Assembly: GCF_000463075.2 (NCBI RefSeq) | Contig: NZ_AVAQ01000006.1 | Coordinates: 1-64,000 of the forward strand | DNA: 64,000 bases | Direction: 5' to 3' | Origin: Lactiplantibacillus plantarum EGD-AQ4 | GTDB taxonomy: Bacteria; Bacillota; Bacilli; Lactobacillales; Lactobacillaceae | Shown here: piece after piece, positions 41,733 to 49,378 of the stretch | How positions within the stretch are numbered: position 1 is the first letter of the stretch | How the letters are laid out: each line of letters opens with the position of its first letter | Notes under the pieces: model-generated | Seen by the model: only the letters and a program-made list of their open reading frames with translations | Told to the model about the DNA's origin: nothing | The model's database searches: none | Program-made: the position numbers and the translations under genes

Positions 41733-41796
41733 TAACAATTCTTAAGAAAGGTAAAAATGACGAAAATAAAAAAATTATAATAAGGAGATTATTTGT

Positions 41797-42615
41797 TTGG
41801 AAAATATAACGATACACGTTCTTCATACAGGAATTGTTGAAGTAGATCAGGCTTTGCTTTATAACAACGAATCGATTAATCCTTTAGCATATACAGGTAT
41901 ACTTCGAACACAAAAGAATAAAATTTTAATTCCCATTTCGAGTTACTTGATTGAGCACCCAAAAGGACTAATTTTAATCGATACCGGTTGGGACACAGAA
42001 GTTAGAGAAAACCCAAAGAGATATTTAGGGTTTAGATATTCTGCAAGTAAACCATATTTGCCTGATGGTTGGGCAATAAATGAACGTTTAAAAAAACTTG
42101 GCTATCATGATACTGACATTGATTATGTTGTCTTAAGTCATTTAGATGCTGATCATGCTAGTGGAATTAACCTAGTAGGAAAAGCAAAGAAATTTCTTAC
42201 TAGCGAGAAAGAATGGGCGGCAGCGAATAAGAATAAAATAAGATATCTGAAGAAAATGTGGAAGGCAGTTAAAATGGACACATTTAAGCCATTACCCAAT
42301 GATAAAGTACTATCAAGACCTTTTTATGATCTTTTTGGAGATGAAACTATTCTTTTAGTTGAAACGCCAGGTCATAGTAAAGGACTGACATCAACAGTTG
42401 TTAAAAATACTAGTGGCGATTTTGTACTACTAGGTGCTGATGTAGGATATGCAGGAGATTCTGCGAGTCAATTACGAATTCCTAGTATTTTATCTAGTAA
42501 ACAACATGCTGTTGAGTCATTGGCTTGAGCTAAAGAGATGTCAAATACGCCAGAATGTAAAGGGCTTTTATTTAATCATGATTCACAAATCAAACAGCAA
42601 AAAATAATACTATAA
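41797..42615 (+). pseudogene. Metallo-beta-lactamase-fold lactonase, interrupted by a stop codon
   Basis: The frame starts at TTG 41797 (AAGGAG) and stops at TGA 42528 after 243 residues. Reading through the TGA continues without shift for 28 codons (AKEMSNTPECKGLLFNHDSQ) to TAA 42615. The stop lies where Trp (TGG) would fit. The body has the zinc motif VLSHLDADHASG and a GHS near residue 198, of the AHL-lactonase/AttM type. The lost end carries NHD, the last metal-binding His. So it is most likely inactivated, unless TGA is read through. Confidence 0.8.
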
Positions 42616-42641
42616 AAAAATTCAAAAGGGAGAAAAGTCGT

Positions 42642-43481
42642 ATGAGTGAAAATTATATATTAAATAACGGGGTAGAAATGCCTAAAGTAGGCTTAGGTGT
42701 TTACAAAATACAAGAAGATCAAGCAGATTCAATTGTCTATGCGTTGCAAAATGGTTATAAAAGTTTGGATACCGCTTCTTTTTATCACAACGAAGAAATG
42801 ATTGCTAGTGCTATAAAAAAATCTGGTATAGACAGAAAGAACATTTTTTTAACAACAAAGGTTTGGAATTCGGATCATGGCAAAAAGAAAACGAAAAAAG
42901 CTTTTGAAGAAAGTTTAAAACGGCTCAATACAGACTACATTGATCTGTACTTGATCCACTGGCCATCTCCAAAATATATAGAAAGTTGGAAGGCCATAGA
43001 AGAGTTGTATAAAGAAGGGAAAATTAGAGCCATAGGAGTAGCCAATTTTGAACAAAAACATTTGGAAAAACTAGAGAAATTCTCCACAGTTACCCCTGCA
43101 GTCAATCAGATTCAAACTAATCCTTTTAAGCAACAAGAACAATTACATTGGTACTTGAAAAATAAAGGCATACTTCACGAAGCTTGGGGGCCTTTTGGAC
43201 ATGGAAACCAAAGCCTATTCAACAATGAAGTTCTTATAGAAATTAGTAAAAAATATGGCAAAACTCCAGCTCAGGTTATTTTAAGATGGAATTTGGATCG
43301 AGAAATCGCAGTAATCCCTAAATCAGTATCACCTAAAAGATTAGATCAAAATTTAGATGTCTTTGATTTCTCATTAACAAACGAAGAGATGAAAAAGATT
43401 GCGACTCTTGAACAAAATACTAGAGGATTTAATGATCCAAATAATAAGTTGTTTTTATGGATTACTCAATTTATCAACTGA
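42642..43481 (+). CDS. Aldo/keto reductase (island copy)
   Basis: The 279-residue NADPH-dependent reductase has LDTASFYHNEE (Asp, Tyr), the lysine in FLTTKVWNSD, LIHWPSPK (His), GVANFEQKH and IPKSVSPKR. It is AT-rich and only distantly like the aldo-keto reductases at 32861 and 48071, consistent with import. GGGAG precedes ATG 42642. It probably follows the lactonase gene in one transcript. Confidence 0.9.
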   Translation: MSENYILNNGVEMPKVGLGVYKIQEDQADSIVYALQNGYKSLDTASFYHNEEMIASAIKKSGIDRKNIFLTTKVWNSDHGKKKTKKAFEESLKRLNTDYIDLYLIHWPSPKYIESWKAIEELYKEGKIRAIGVANFEQKHLEKLEKFSTVTPAVNQIQTNPFKQQEQLHWYLKNKGILHEAWGPFGHGNQSLFNNEVLIEISKKYGKTPAQVILRWNLDREIAVIPKSVSPKRLDQNLDVFDFSLTNEEMKKIATLEQNTRGFNDPNNKLFLWITQFIN

Positions 43482-43631
43482 TTTATTCATGTTATTTCAT
43501 TTGTCAAATTAGTCTAGACACAATCTCATCATTTGCGTAACTCAAAAAGGCTCTCCCTCCCACGACCAAGTTAGCCTTCTTCAAATTGAACAACATTGAC
43601 TGTTTCAGCAAAGAATCATATACAGACCCAA

Positions 43632-43717
43632 GTCGATATGGCGAAATTGGTAGACGCGCTGGATTCAAAAAATCCAGTTCTTACGAAAGGGTACGAGTTC
43701 AAGCCTCGTTATCGACA
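43632..43717 (+). tRNA. tRNA-Leu(CAA)-like gene with enlarged anticodon loop
   Basis: The acceptor GTCGATA/TATCGAC pairs perfectly. The D-arm (GCG with CGC around AATTGGTAGA) and T-arm (ACGAG-TTCAAGC-CTCGT) are regular. A long variable arm indicates Leu/Ser class. The stem CTGGA/TCCAG encloses TTCAAAAAA, nine bases instead of seven, so CAA is followed by two extra A. No CCA is encoded. It may be a decayed or unusual tRNA carried by the island. Confidence 0.75.
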
Positions 43718-43838
43718 TCTGCCAAACATCAATGTTAGTTAACACTAATGTTTCTATTATGCTGGGAGAAATCAAAGGAGTTCCTGTACAAATCTTAGCA
43801 GATAAAACTAGCATAAAACTTATACGAGGAGGAAAGTT

Positions 43839-44261
43839 ATGATTTCTGAAGCCAACTACAAGGAAAATGCTGAAAAGACGTTTATTGAGTTAGAAGAATA
43901 TACAAGAAATAAGGTACCTCATTTAAAACCGAATTACGAAGAACTGAGTTTTATCTATGAACAGGATGATTTGGTATTAGGGCGTATTGTTGGGAAGATA
44001 CACTGGGATCATCTACAAATAGAATTATTTAGTGTGCATAGTAATTCAAGAGGAAAAGGTGTTGGATCAAAGTTATTACACCATATTGAAACCATTGCAC
44101 AAGAAAAGGGGTTGTCATATGTCTCTTTAGAAACAATGAGTTTTAATGCCCCTAAATTTTATGAAAAAAATGGTTATAAAGTGTTTGGAAAAATTGAAAA
44201 TTCTCCGTATCAAGGATCAACCCGATATTTTTTTAAGAAGACACTGCCTAATAAAGAATAA
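43839..44261 (+). CDS. GNAT acetyltransferase
   Basis: The 140-residue protein has the acetyl-CoA motif SVHSNSRGKGVGSKLLHHIE and the C-terminal APKFYEKNGYKVFGKI of GNAT N-acetyltransferases. It is AT-rich like the rest of the island and has GAGGAGG upstream. The acceptor (small drug, amine or protein) is unknown. Confidence 0.88.
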   Translation: MISEANYKENAEKTFIELEEYTRNKVPHLKPNYEELSFIYEQDDLVLGRIVGKIHWDHLQIELFSVHSNSRGKGVGSKLLHHIETIAQEKGLSYVSLETMSFNAPKFYEKNGYKVFGKIENSPYQGSTRYFFKKTLPNKE

Positions 44262-44358
44262 GCGGTATCACCACGTTTAAACTTTTCCTATTGAAATTAG
44301 TTAAATCTAAATTTTGCCTCAGCATTAAAAATCTTAAGAAAAAGCATGATACCAAGTT

Positions 44359-44393
44359 AAAAAAGGCCGCCTCAGATTCGAGGCGGCCTTTTT
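44359..44393 (+). terminator. Terminator; right bound of the AT-rich island
   Basis: GGCCGCCTC (44365-44373) pairs with GAGGCGGCC (44380-44388), with A and T runs. It nearly equals the hairpin at 39951. Confidence 0.9.
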
Positions 44394-44491
44394 AACGATA
44401 TTTAAGTCGTTTTGACCATGCTAGTATCGATTCAATTCCGTCACTAGCAATGGGTAAAACGATTTTTTAAGTTACTCAATTTATCTTCACG

Positions 44492-44683
44492 TTAAGTCGT
44501 TGCACTTCCGAATAAAGCCACACCGGCAATTGCGACAACGATTAGGCCGAGCCATAAGGCAATTTTGAATAAGAATAACCCGATGGCAATCATGAACACC
44601 CAACCAATAATTTTAAAACCAATTTTAAAGATAACTTTGAGCAACCACAAACCAATTACTAAAGCAATCAATAAACCGATCAT
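44492..44683 (-). CDS. Small membrane protein (63 aa)
   Basis: The 63-residue protein is almost wholly hydrophobic with two to three helices and Gly-Leu-Ile-rich sequence (MIGLLIALVIGLWLLKVIF; VFMIAIGLFLFKIALWLGLI). Its ribosome site GGAGGG lies 24 bases from ATG, separated by a GCTCT/AGAGC hairpin that shortens the gap to eight. No family recognised; similar short membrane proteins occur near phage-shock or envelope genes. Confidence 0.65.
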   Translation of the reverse strand: MIGLLIALVIGLWLLKVIFKIGFKIIGWVFMIAIGLFLFKIALWLGLIVVAIAGVALFGSATT

Positions 44684-44713
44684 CTATTCGCTCTGCGACG
44701 AGAGCTTCCCTCC
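44684..44713 (-). promoter_or_regulatory. Hairpin between ribosome site and start codon
   Basis: On the minus strand GGAGGG (44708-44713) is followed by GCTCT-CGTCGC-AGAGC and ATG at 44683. Folding out the 16-base hairpin leaves an eight-base spacing. If unfolded, spacing is 24 bases and initiation should be poor. Confidence 0.5.
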
Positions 44714-44800
44714 TTACAAGTCCCATTATGGGATCCTTGTCAGTTAGTATAGCACGAGTGTTCGTCTAGGGATTGCTTTCGCTTCCGAATTAAGAGAAGC

Positions 44801-45988
44801 TTAATTTTGCAGCGCGGCGACCTGGCGCACCATTGCCAACTCTTCGTTAGTTGGAATCAGTAACACTTTGATTTGCGAGTCGGGACTGCTGATGAGGCCT
44901 TCCTGACCGGCGGCATTCAAGTCCGCATCCAGTTTGATGCCAAAAATACTGAGTTCATCAACGATTTGTTGCCGGAGCTTGGGATTATGCTCACCGATGC
45001 CACCAGCGAAGACTAAGGCATCGACGTGTTTCAACTCTGTCAGATAACTCCCGGCGTACTTAACGATTCGGTTGATAAAGATTTCAATCGCCAAGTGAGC
45101 TTGCGGGTTGGTGGCTTCCTGGGCTCGAATTTCACGCATGTCTGATGACACCCCTGAGAGTCCTAATAAGCCGGACTGGTCATTGAGTAACGTCATAATT
45201 TCGTTCGGGTCAGTCGTCTTTAGGACCTTCATCAAAAATGGCAGGAGTGCCGGATCAACATCCCCCGCACGCGTGCCCATCGTCACCCCAGTTAGCGGTG
45301 TAAAGCCCATCGACGTATCAAACGCCCGGCCAGCTTTGACTGCGGCTAGGGAGGACCCGCTCCCTAAATGCAACGTCACCAGGTTAACTTCTGATTGCGG
45401 CTGAGCCAATAGCGTGGCCGCACGCCCGGTCAAGTAACCGTGAGAAATCCCATGTTCACCATAGCGGCGAATGTGATATTGCTGCGTTAAATCATACGGT
45501 AGACTGTAGATCGCGTTCATTTCAGGTAAATCGGTAAAGAACTGACTGTCAAACACAGCGTATTGTGTCACGTCTGGCAGGGCTTTGGCCATCGTTTCGA
45601 TGCCACGCGCTTCCATCGGATTGTGCAATGGTGCAAAATCACTCAGCTGCTTGATGGCGGTCAACACTTCCGGCGTGATTGCGACCGCCTGTTTGAAGGT
45701 CTCGCCACCCGCGACAACGCGGTGTGCCACCGCCGTGATTTCTGATAAGGATTCAATAATTGCTAATTGTTGTAATTCATCTAATAACATCTGAGCAGCC
45801 TGACTTTGACTCAATTGGTCGACAGTCTTCTCAAATTTCTGATGGTCACCGTACTTGATCGTAAAAATCGAACCAGGCATACTGATTCGTTCAACTAACC
45901 CACTGGCAACAACGGTTTCGGCAGGCATGGCAAATAATTGCCATTTCAAAGACGAACTACCCGCATTAATAATCAATGTTTTTTGCAT
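44801..45988 (-). CDS. ackA: Acetate kinase
   Basis: The 395-residue enzyme makes ATP from acetyl phosphate, the last step of acetate fermentation. It has the N-terminal INAGSSSLKW, AHRVVAGG, TGVTMGTRAGDVDPA and C-terminal IPTNEELAM. Several usually invariant positions differ: HRVVAGG where HRVVHGG is common, HLGSGSS where HLGNGSS is common, and FDSQFFTDLPE in place of FDTAFHQTMP. It is probably a second, divergent acetate kinase with altered kinetics. ATG 45988 has GAGAGAG upstream. It is divergent from the NFACT-R gene. Confidence 0.9.
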   Translation of the reverse strand: MQKTLIINAGSSSLKWQLFAMPAETVVASGLVERISMPGSIFTIKYGDHQKFEKTVDQLSQSQAAQMLLDELQQLAIIESLSEITAVAHRVVAGGETFKQAVAITPEVLTAIKQLSDFAPLHNPMEARGIETMAKALPDVTQYAVFDSQFFTDLPEMNAIYSLPYDLTQQYHIRRYGEHGISHGYLTGRAATLLAQPQSEVNLVTLHLGSGSSLAAVKAGRAFDTSMGFTPLTGVTMGTRAGDVDPALLPFLMKVLKTTDPNEIMTLLNDQSGLLGLSGVSSDMREIRAQEATNPQAHLAIEIFINRIVKYAGSYLTELKHVDALVFAGGIGEHNPKLRQQIVDELSIFGIKLDADLNAAGQEGLISSPDSQIKVLLIPTNEELAMVRQVAALQN

Positions 45989-46182
45989 TTCTCTCTCAAC
46001 TCCCAAGTACTAGAATACCGGAATTTTCTGAAAAATGCTCAACTTTTTTCAATCTTAATAAATTGGCTGCGTGTGCCACACCAACCGCACCTTTTGAGGC
46101 CAACAGCGGTTGTGATATCGCTGATTATCCGGAACGTGTTATCATTGAGACGTTAACTTTTAGAGATTAGAGGAACGTATTC

Positions 46183-47064
46183 ATGACAACCTTACCTGAA
46201 AACGATGCCGCGCTCGTCCAGCATGGCTTAGCGCACCTGATTCATCACACGCGCAAGCAAATCGAGTCGCTGACGAAGGCGCTCGCACACCTGCCAGTGG
46301 CCGATGACCTGCAGCTCAAAGGGACGCTGTTGAAGACTTATGCCAGCCAGATCGACGGTCGCCACCATTTCGTCGAATTACCGGACTATCAACATCCTGG
46401 GCACCAACTCAGTATCCAACTCGATATTAAAAAATCAATTATGGAAAATGCCGAAGATTATTTCAAACGCTACCGTAAAAGCAAACGCGGCCGTGCGACC
46501 GTTCAAGCCAACCTGACTAAGGCTGAGGCCAAGTTACAACAACAGCTCACGACCCAAGCCAACTTTGACCCGACCGATGCCCAACAAGTGGCGACACTCA
46601 AAGCAAAATTGATCGATGCCGGTGCGATTCACACCCACGTCTTACACTCATCGAAAGCGCCAGAACCCGCTCACCCGCGCCGGTTTTACACCCATGACCA
46701 CGTCTTAGTCGAGGTCGGCAAAAATAGCCACCAAAACGACCATCTGACCATGACAGCGCGCAAAGACTATTACTGGATGCACGCGGGCGGTGAAATTCCG
46801 GGGTCGCACGTCGTCATTCACAGTACACATCCGAGCGAACGAACCTTGCACGAAGCGGCCGTCTTGACGGCTTATTATAGTAAAGGTCGGCAGCTCAAGC
46901 GCGTCCCCGTCGACGTCCTCACCGTGGGGCAAATGCATAAACCCAAGGGGGCCAAAGCTGGCTTAGTGACTTTCAGTGGCCCAGCCAAGACCTTGACGGT
47001 AGTGCCAGACGCCAACCTAGTCACCGAATTACGCGAACAGGAGACGGCCAATGACACCCATTGA
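46183..47064 (+). CDS. NFACT-R domain protein lacking the NFACT-N domain
   Basis: The 293-residue protein has a helical, coiled-coil first half (KKSIMENAEDYFKRYRKSKR; LTKAEAKLQQQL) and the RNA-binding NFACT-R domain (VGKNSHQNDHLTMTARKDYY followed by WMHAGGEIPGSHVVI). Full-length RqcH/FpbA proteins have another 250-300 N-terminal residues with the NFACT-N domain, absent here. It may bind tRNA or ribosomes without the C-tailing activity. It overlaps the DUF1801 gene by 14 bases. Confidence 0.85.
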   Translation: MTTLPENDAALVQHGLAHLIHHTRKQIESLTKALAHLPVADDLQLKGTLLKTYASQIDGRHHFVELPDYQHPGHQLSIQLDIKKSIMENAEDYFKRYRKSKRGRATVQANLTKAEAKLQQQLTTQANFDPTDAQQVATLKAKLIDAGAIHTHVLHSSKAPEPAHPRRFYTHDHVLVEVGKNSHQNDHLTMTARKDYYWMHAGGEIPGSHVVIHSTHPSERTLHEAAVLTAYYSKGRQLKRVPVDVLTVGQMHKPKGAKAGLVTFSGPAKTLTVVPDANLVTELREQETANDTH

Positions 47065-47401
47065 CACTTATATTGCGGCCGCACCAGCTGCCTATCGCGC
47101 CCAACTTACTGCCATTCGTCAAACGATTGCCGCCAAGCTACCAGGCGCTGAAGAACAGCTCAAATATCAAATGCCGACCTTTTATTGGCACGAGAACGTG
47201 ATTCACTTCGCCCTCAACCAGCACCACTTTGGCTTATATCCAACCCCCAGCGCGGTGAGCGCTTTTCAAGCCGAGTTGGCCGCCTATAAGACGAGTAAAG
47301 GAGCCATCCAATTCCCACTGGATGCCCCCTTACCACTAGATTTAATTGCTGCCATTACGGCTTTTCGTCGGCGCGAAATCATCGCCAAATACGACCTTTA
47401 G
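47051..47401 (+). CDS. DUF1801 (YdhG-like) protein
   Basis: The 116-residue protein matches the DUF1801 family (frataxin-like YdhG fold): YIAAAPAAYRAQLTAIRQTI, EEQLKYQMPTFYW and HHFGLYPTPSAV. Some homologues have been proposed as iron chaperones, but the role is unclear. Its start overlaps the end of the NFACT-R gene, so the two are co-translated. Confidence 0.85.
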   Translation: MTPIDTYIAAAPAAYRAQLTAIRQTIAAKLPGAEEQLKYQMPTFYWHENVIHFALNQHHFGLYPTPSAVSAFQAELAAYKTSKGAIQFPLDAPLPLDLIAAITAFRRREIIAKYDL

Positions 47402-47403
47402 TT

Positions 47404-47625
47404 TTAGCGCTGCCACCATGACTGCGCTAAAAAGTCAATGGCTGTGACGTCGTCCAGGGCGACCTGGTTCACCACGCCAGCTTGTTGATTCAATAGTAGC
47501 TGATGGTCGTTCACAGCCGCAATGAGCCCGCTTGGCTGACGGCCATCGCTCAATGTCAGCTGGACAACGCAGTTCAACTCATAGGCTTGTAATATCGACG
47601 CTTCAATTGGTTTCAGCTGTTCCAT
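47404..47625 (-). CDS. YolD-like small protein under a LexA box
   Basis: The 73-residue protein has an Sm-like beta pattern (CVVQLTLSDGRQPSGLIAAV then VNQVALDDVTAIDFLAQSWW) similar to YolD-like proteins, which usually accompany Y-family DNA polymerases. No polymerase gene lies here. ATG 47625 has GAGGTG upstream. A LexA-type box overlaps its promoter. The family assignment rests on the pattern and the SOS box and is moderately sure. Confidence 0.65.
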   Translation of the reverse strand: MEQLKPIEASILQAYELNCVVQLTLSDGRQPSGLIAAVNDHQLLLNQQAGVVNQVALDDVTAIDFLAQSWWQR

Positions 47626-47654
47626 GTCCATCACCTCATCGAAATAGTAGCTCT

Positions 47655-47684
47655 ATCATAGCACACTTTTAGAACGTACGTTCG
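47655..47684 (-). promoter_or_regulatory. Promoter with LexA (SOS) box
   Basis: AGAACGTACGTTCG (47671-47684) matches the Gram-positive LexA consensus CGAACRNRYGTTCG at 13 of 14 bases. It lies just upstream of a -10 TATGAT (47655-47660, minus strand), where LexA would block the -35 area. Confidence 0.8.
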
Positions 47685-47893
47685 ATAAAAAGCATTACAT
47701 TTTGATGACGTTGATTTTACGGTCGTTTGTAACCATCAGTGATTGCGAACGCCAACTAATAACACGGTTAACTACCGGGATTACCGAACATTGTCATCAT
47801 TTTTTGACTAATCAGCAGCTAAACCAACTACGTTTAGGCTTGTGAACCAAGCCCTTGCAAACGGCTAGCTGATTCTGACTATCATCGCTAACC

Positions 47894-47939
47894 AAAATGG
47901 CGCCTCAAGTGGATTCGTCTACTTGAAGCGCCATTTTTT
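47894..47939. terminator. Terminator in the 47.6-48.1 kb gap
   Basis: AAAATGGCGC pairs with GCGCCATTTT, with TCAAGT/ACTTGA inside, ending in T6. The rest of the gap (47685-48070) shows no gene. Confidence 0.85.
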
Positions 47940-48070
47940 GATTAAAATTCGGTCGTCTGTAACAAATCAGAACGCCTCAGTGAAGATATGCTGTAATTAA
48001 CGCACACGCCATCCTTGCGTTTCAATTCCAACATCAGTAACGAACCGTGCTAATTTGCCAGCGACGCAAC

Positions 48071-49060
48071 CTACTTCAAAATTGCGGTAATCGCTGCGAC
48101 TTCATCGGCACTAAAGTCCAACTGTTTAGCGGCATCGAGGTTGGCATGTAAGTGGTCGATACTCGTCGTGCCAATGATGACGCTGGTGACCGTTTGAGAC
48201 CGCAACAACCAAGCTAACGCCATTTGGGCTAAGGTTTGACCACGCTGTTGTGCGATGTCATTTAAGGCGTTCAACTGTGCCACGACCGGCTGCGTTCCCT
48301 GTTCAAACAGATATTTATTGGTGCGATGGATTGGAAAATCGTCTGGAATGCCGTCTAAATAGCGCTGGCTTAGCAGTCCTTCCGCCAATGGCCCGTAAGC
48401 AACTAGCCCCGCACCATGTTGGCCAAGGTAGTCCAATAAACCAGTCGTCTGGGCCTGCTGATTCAGCATATTGTACGAATACTGGTTGACCGTGAACGGC
48501 GTATGCATGTCATTGAAATACTGAATCATCGTCGCGGTCTGGTCCCGGTCGTAGTTGGAAATCCCGACATACAGCGCCTTCCCCTGACGAACGAGTTGAT
48601 CAAGCGCTTGGGCCGTCTCCTGCAAATCAATATTAGGATCTGGACGATGTGAATAGAAAATATCGACGTAATCCAGATGCATCTGCTTGAGACTCCGATC
48701 CAATGAGCTAATCAGTGTCTTGCGTGAGCCGAACGCGCCATATGGCCCCGGCCAAGCGGGATACCCGGCCTTAGTCGTAATGACTAACTCATCACGATAG
48801 GGTTTCAAATCGCGTTGCATAATTTGTCCAAAAGTCCGTTCTGCCGAACCTTTCGATGGCCCATAATTATTCGCTAAATCAAAGCTGAAGACACCATGGT
48901 CAAATGCATCCAACACGACTTCCCGTGAACGGGCAAACGGGGCTTCATCCCCAAAATGCCGCCATAATCCTAACGAAATCACTGGTAATTGTAACCCAGT
49001 CTTACCGACACGCCGTATTGGCAACTGATCATAGCGTGTCCCTGCTGCCGAATATGTCAT
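48071..49060 (-). CDS. Aldo/keto reductase, YghZ/Kv-beta type
   Basis: The 329-residue NADPH-dependent reductase belongs to the branch including L-glyceraldehyde 3-phosphate reductase. It has SFDLANNYGPSKGSAERTFG (Asp, Tyr), the lysine in ELVITTKAGY, DIFYSHRPDP (His) and GISNYD, with VTSVIIGTTSIDHL in the cofactor site. GAGGTGAG precedes ATG 49060. Substrate is likely an aldehyde or a methylglyoxal-type carbonyl. It is monocistronic. Confidence 0.9.
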   Translation of the reverse strand: MTYSAAGTRYDQLPIRRVGKTGLQLPVISLGLWRHFGDEAPFARSREVVLDAFDHGVFSFDLANNYGPSKGSAERTFGQIMQRDLKPYRDELVITTKAGYPAWPGPYGAFGSRKTLISSLDRSLKQMHLDYVDIFYSHRPDPNIDLQETAQALDQLVRQGKALYVGISNYDRDQTATMIQYFNDMHTPFTVNQYSYNMLNQQAQTTGLLDYLGQHGAGLVAYGPLAEGLLSQRYLDGIPDDFPIHRTNKYLFEQGTQPVVAQLNALNDIAQQRGQTLAQMALAWLLRSQTVTSVIIGTTSIDHLHANLDAAKQLDFSADEVAAITAILK

Positions 49061-49197
49061 TATTTACTCACCTCATCTAATTTTTAAATACAATTTATAT
49101 TATACTGCTTCTGTATTTTTGGTACCGTTTTAATGACTGCTATCTCGGCGGATTTCGATCATTTAGTAGTTAGCGGAAAAATGAGGAAAATGCATCG

Positions 49198-49340
49198 GTT
49201 AGTTGGTTTGCTGTTCGTCAGCCAATGCGCGCCTCAGTCCGACTTCCGGGGCCGGCGTAGAACACAGCTACTGCTGAAAGTTTACACTAACTGGCACTGT
49301 TTCCAGTGGCCCTAAGCTGGCTGCCTTTGAACTTGAAAAT
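49198..49340 (+). repeat. Solo ends of dispersed repeat modules
   Basis: 49198-49255 matches the left flank and end of the fold-back element at 59125-59185 (GTTTGCTGTTCGTCAGCC, then CCGACTTCCGGGGCCGGC). 49280-49340 matches 60031-60092. The rest of the fold-back element is absent. No gene is seen between 49061 and 49378. Confidence 0.7.
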
Positions 49341-49378
49341 CGACACATTTTATCCTGACTAGCTCATTCCCAGCCACG

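Noticed and set aside
40000-44400. Transposase or integrase for the AT-rich island
   Set aside because: No such gene or remnant was found in the stretch, apart from the tentative TcpC-like piece.
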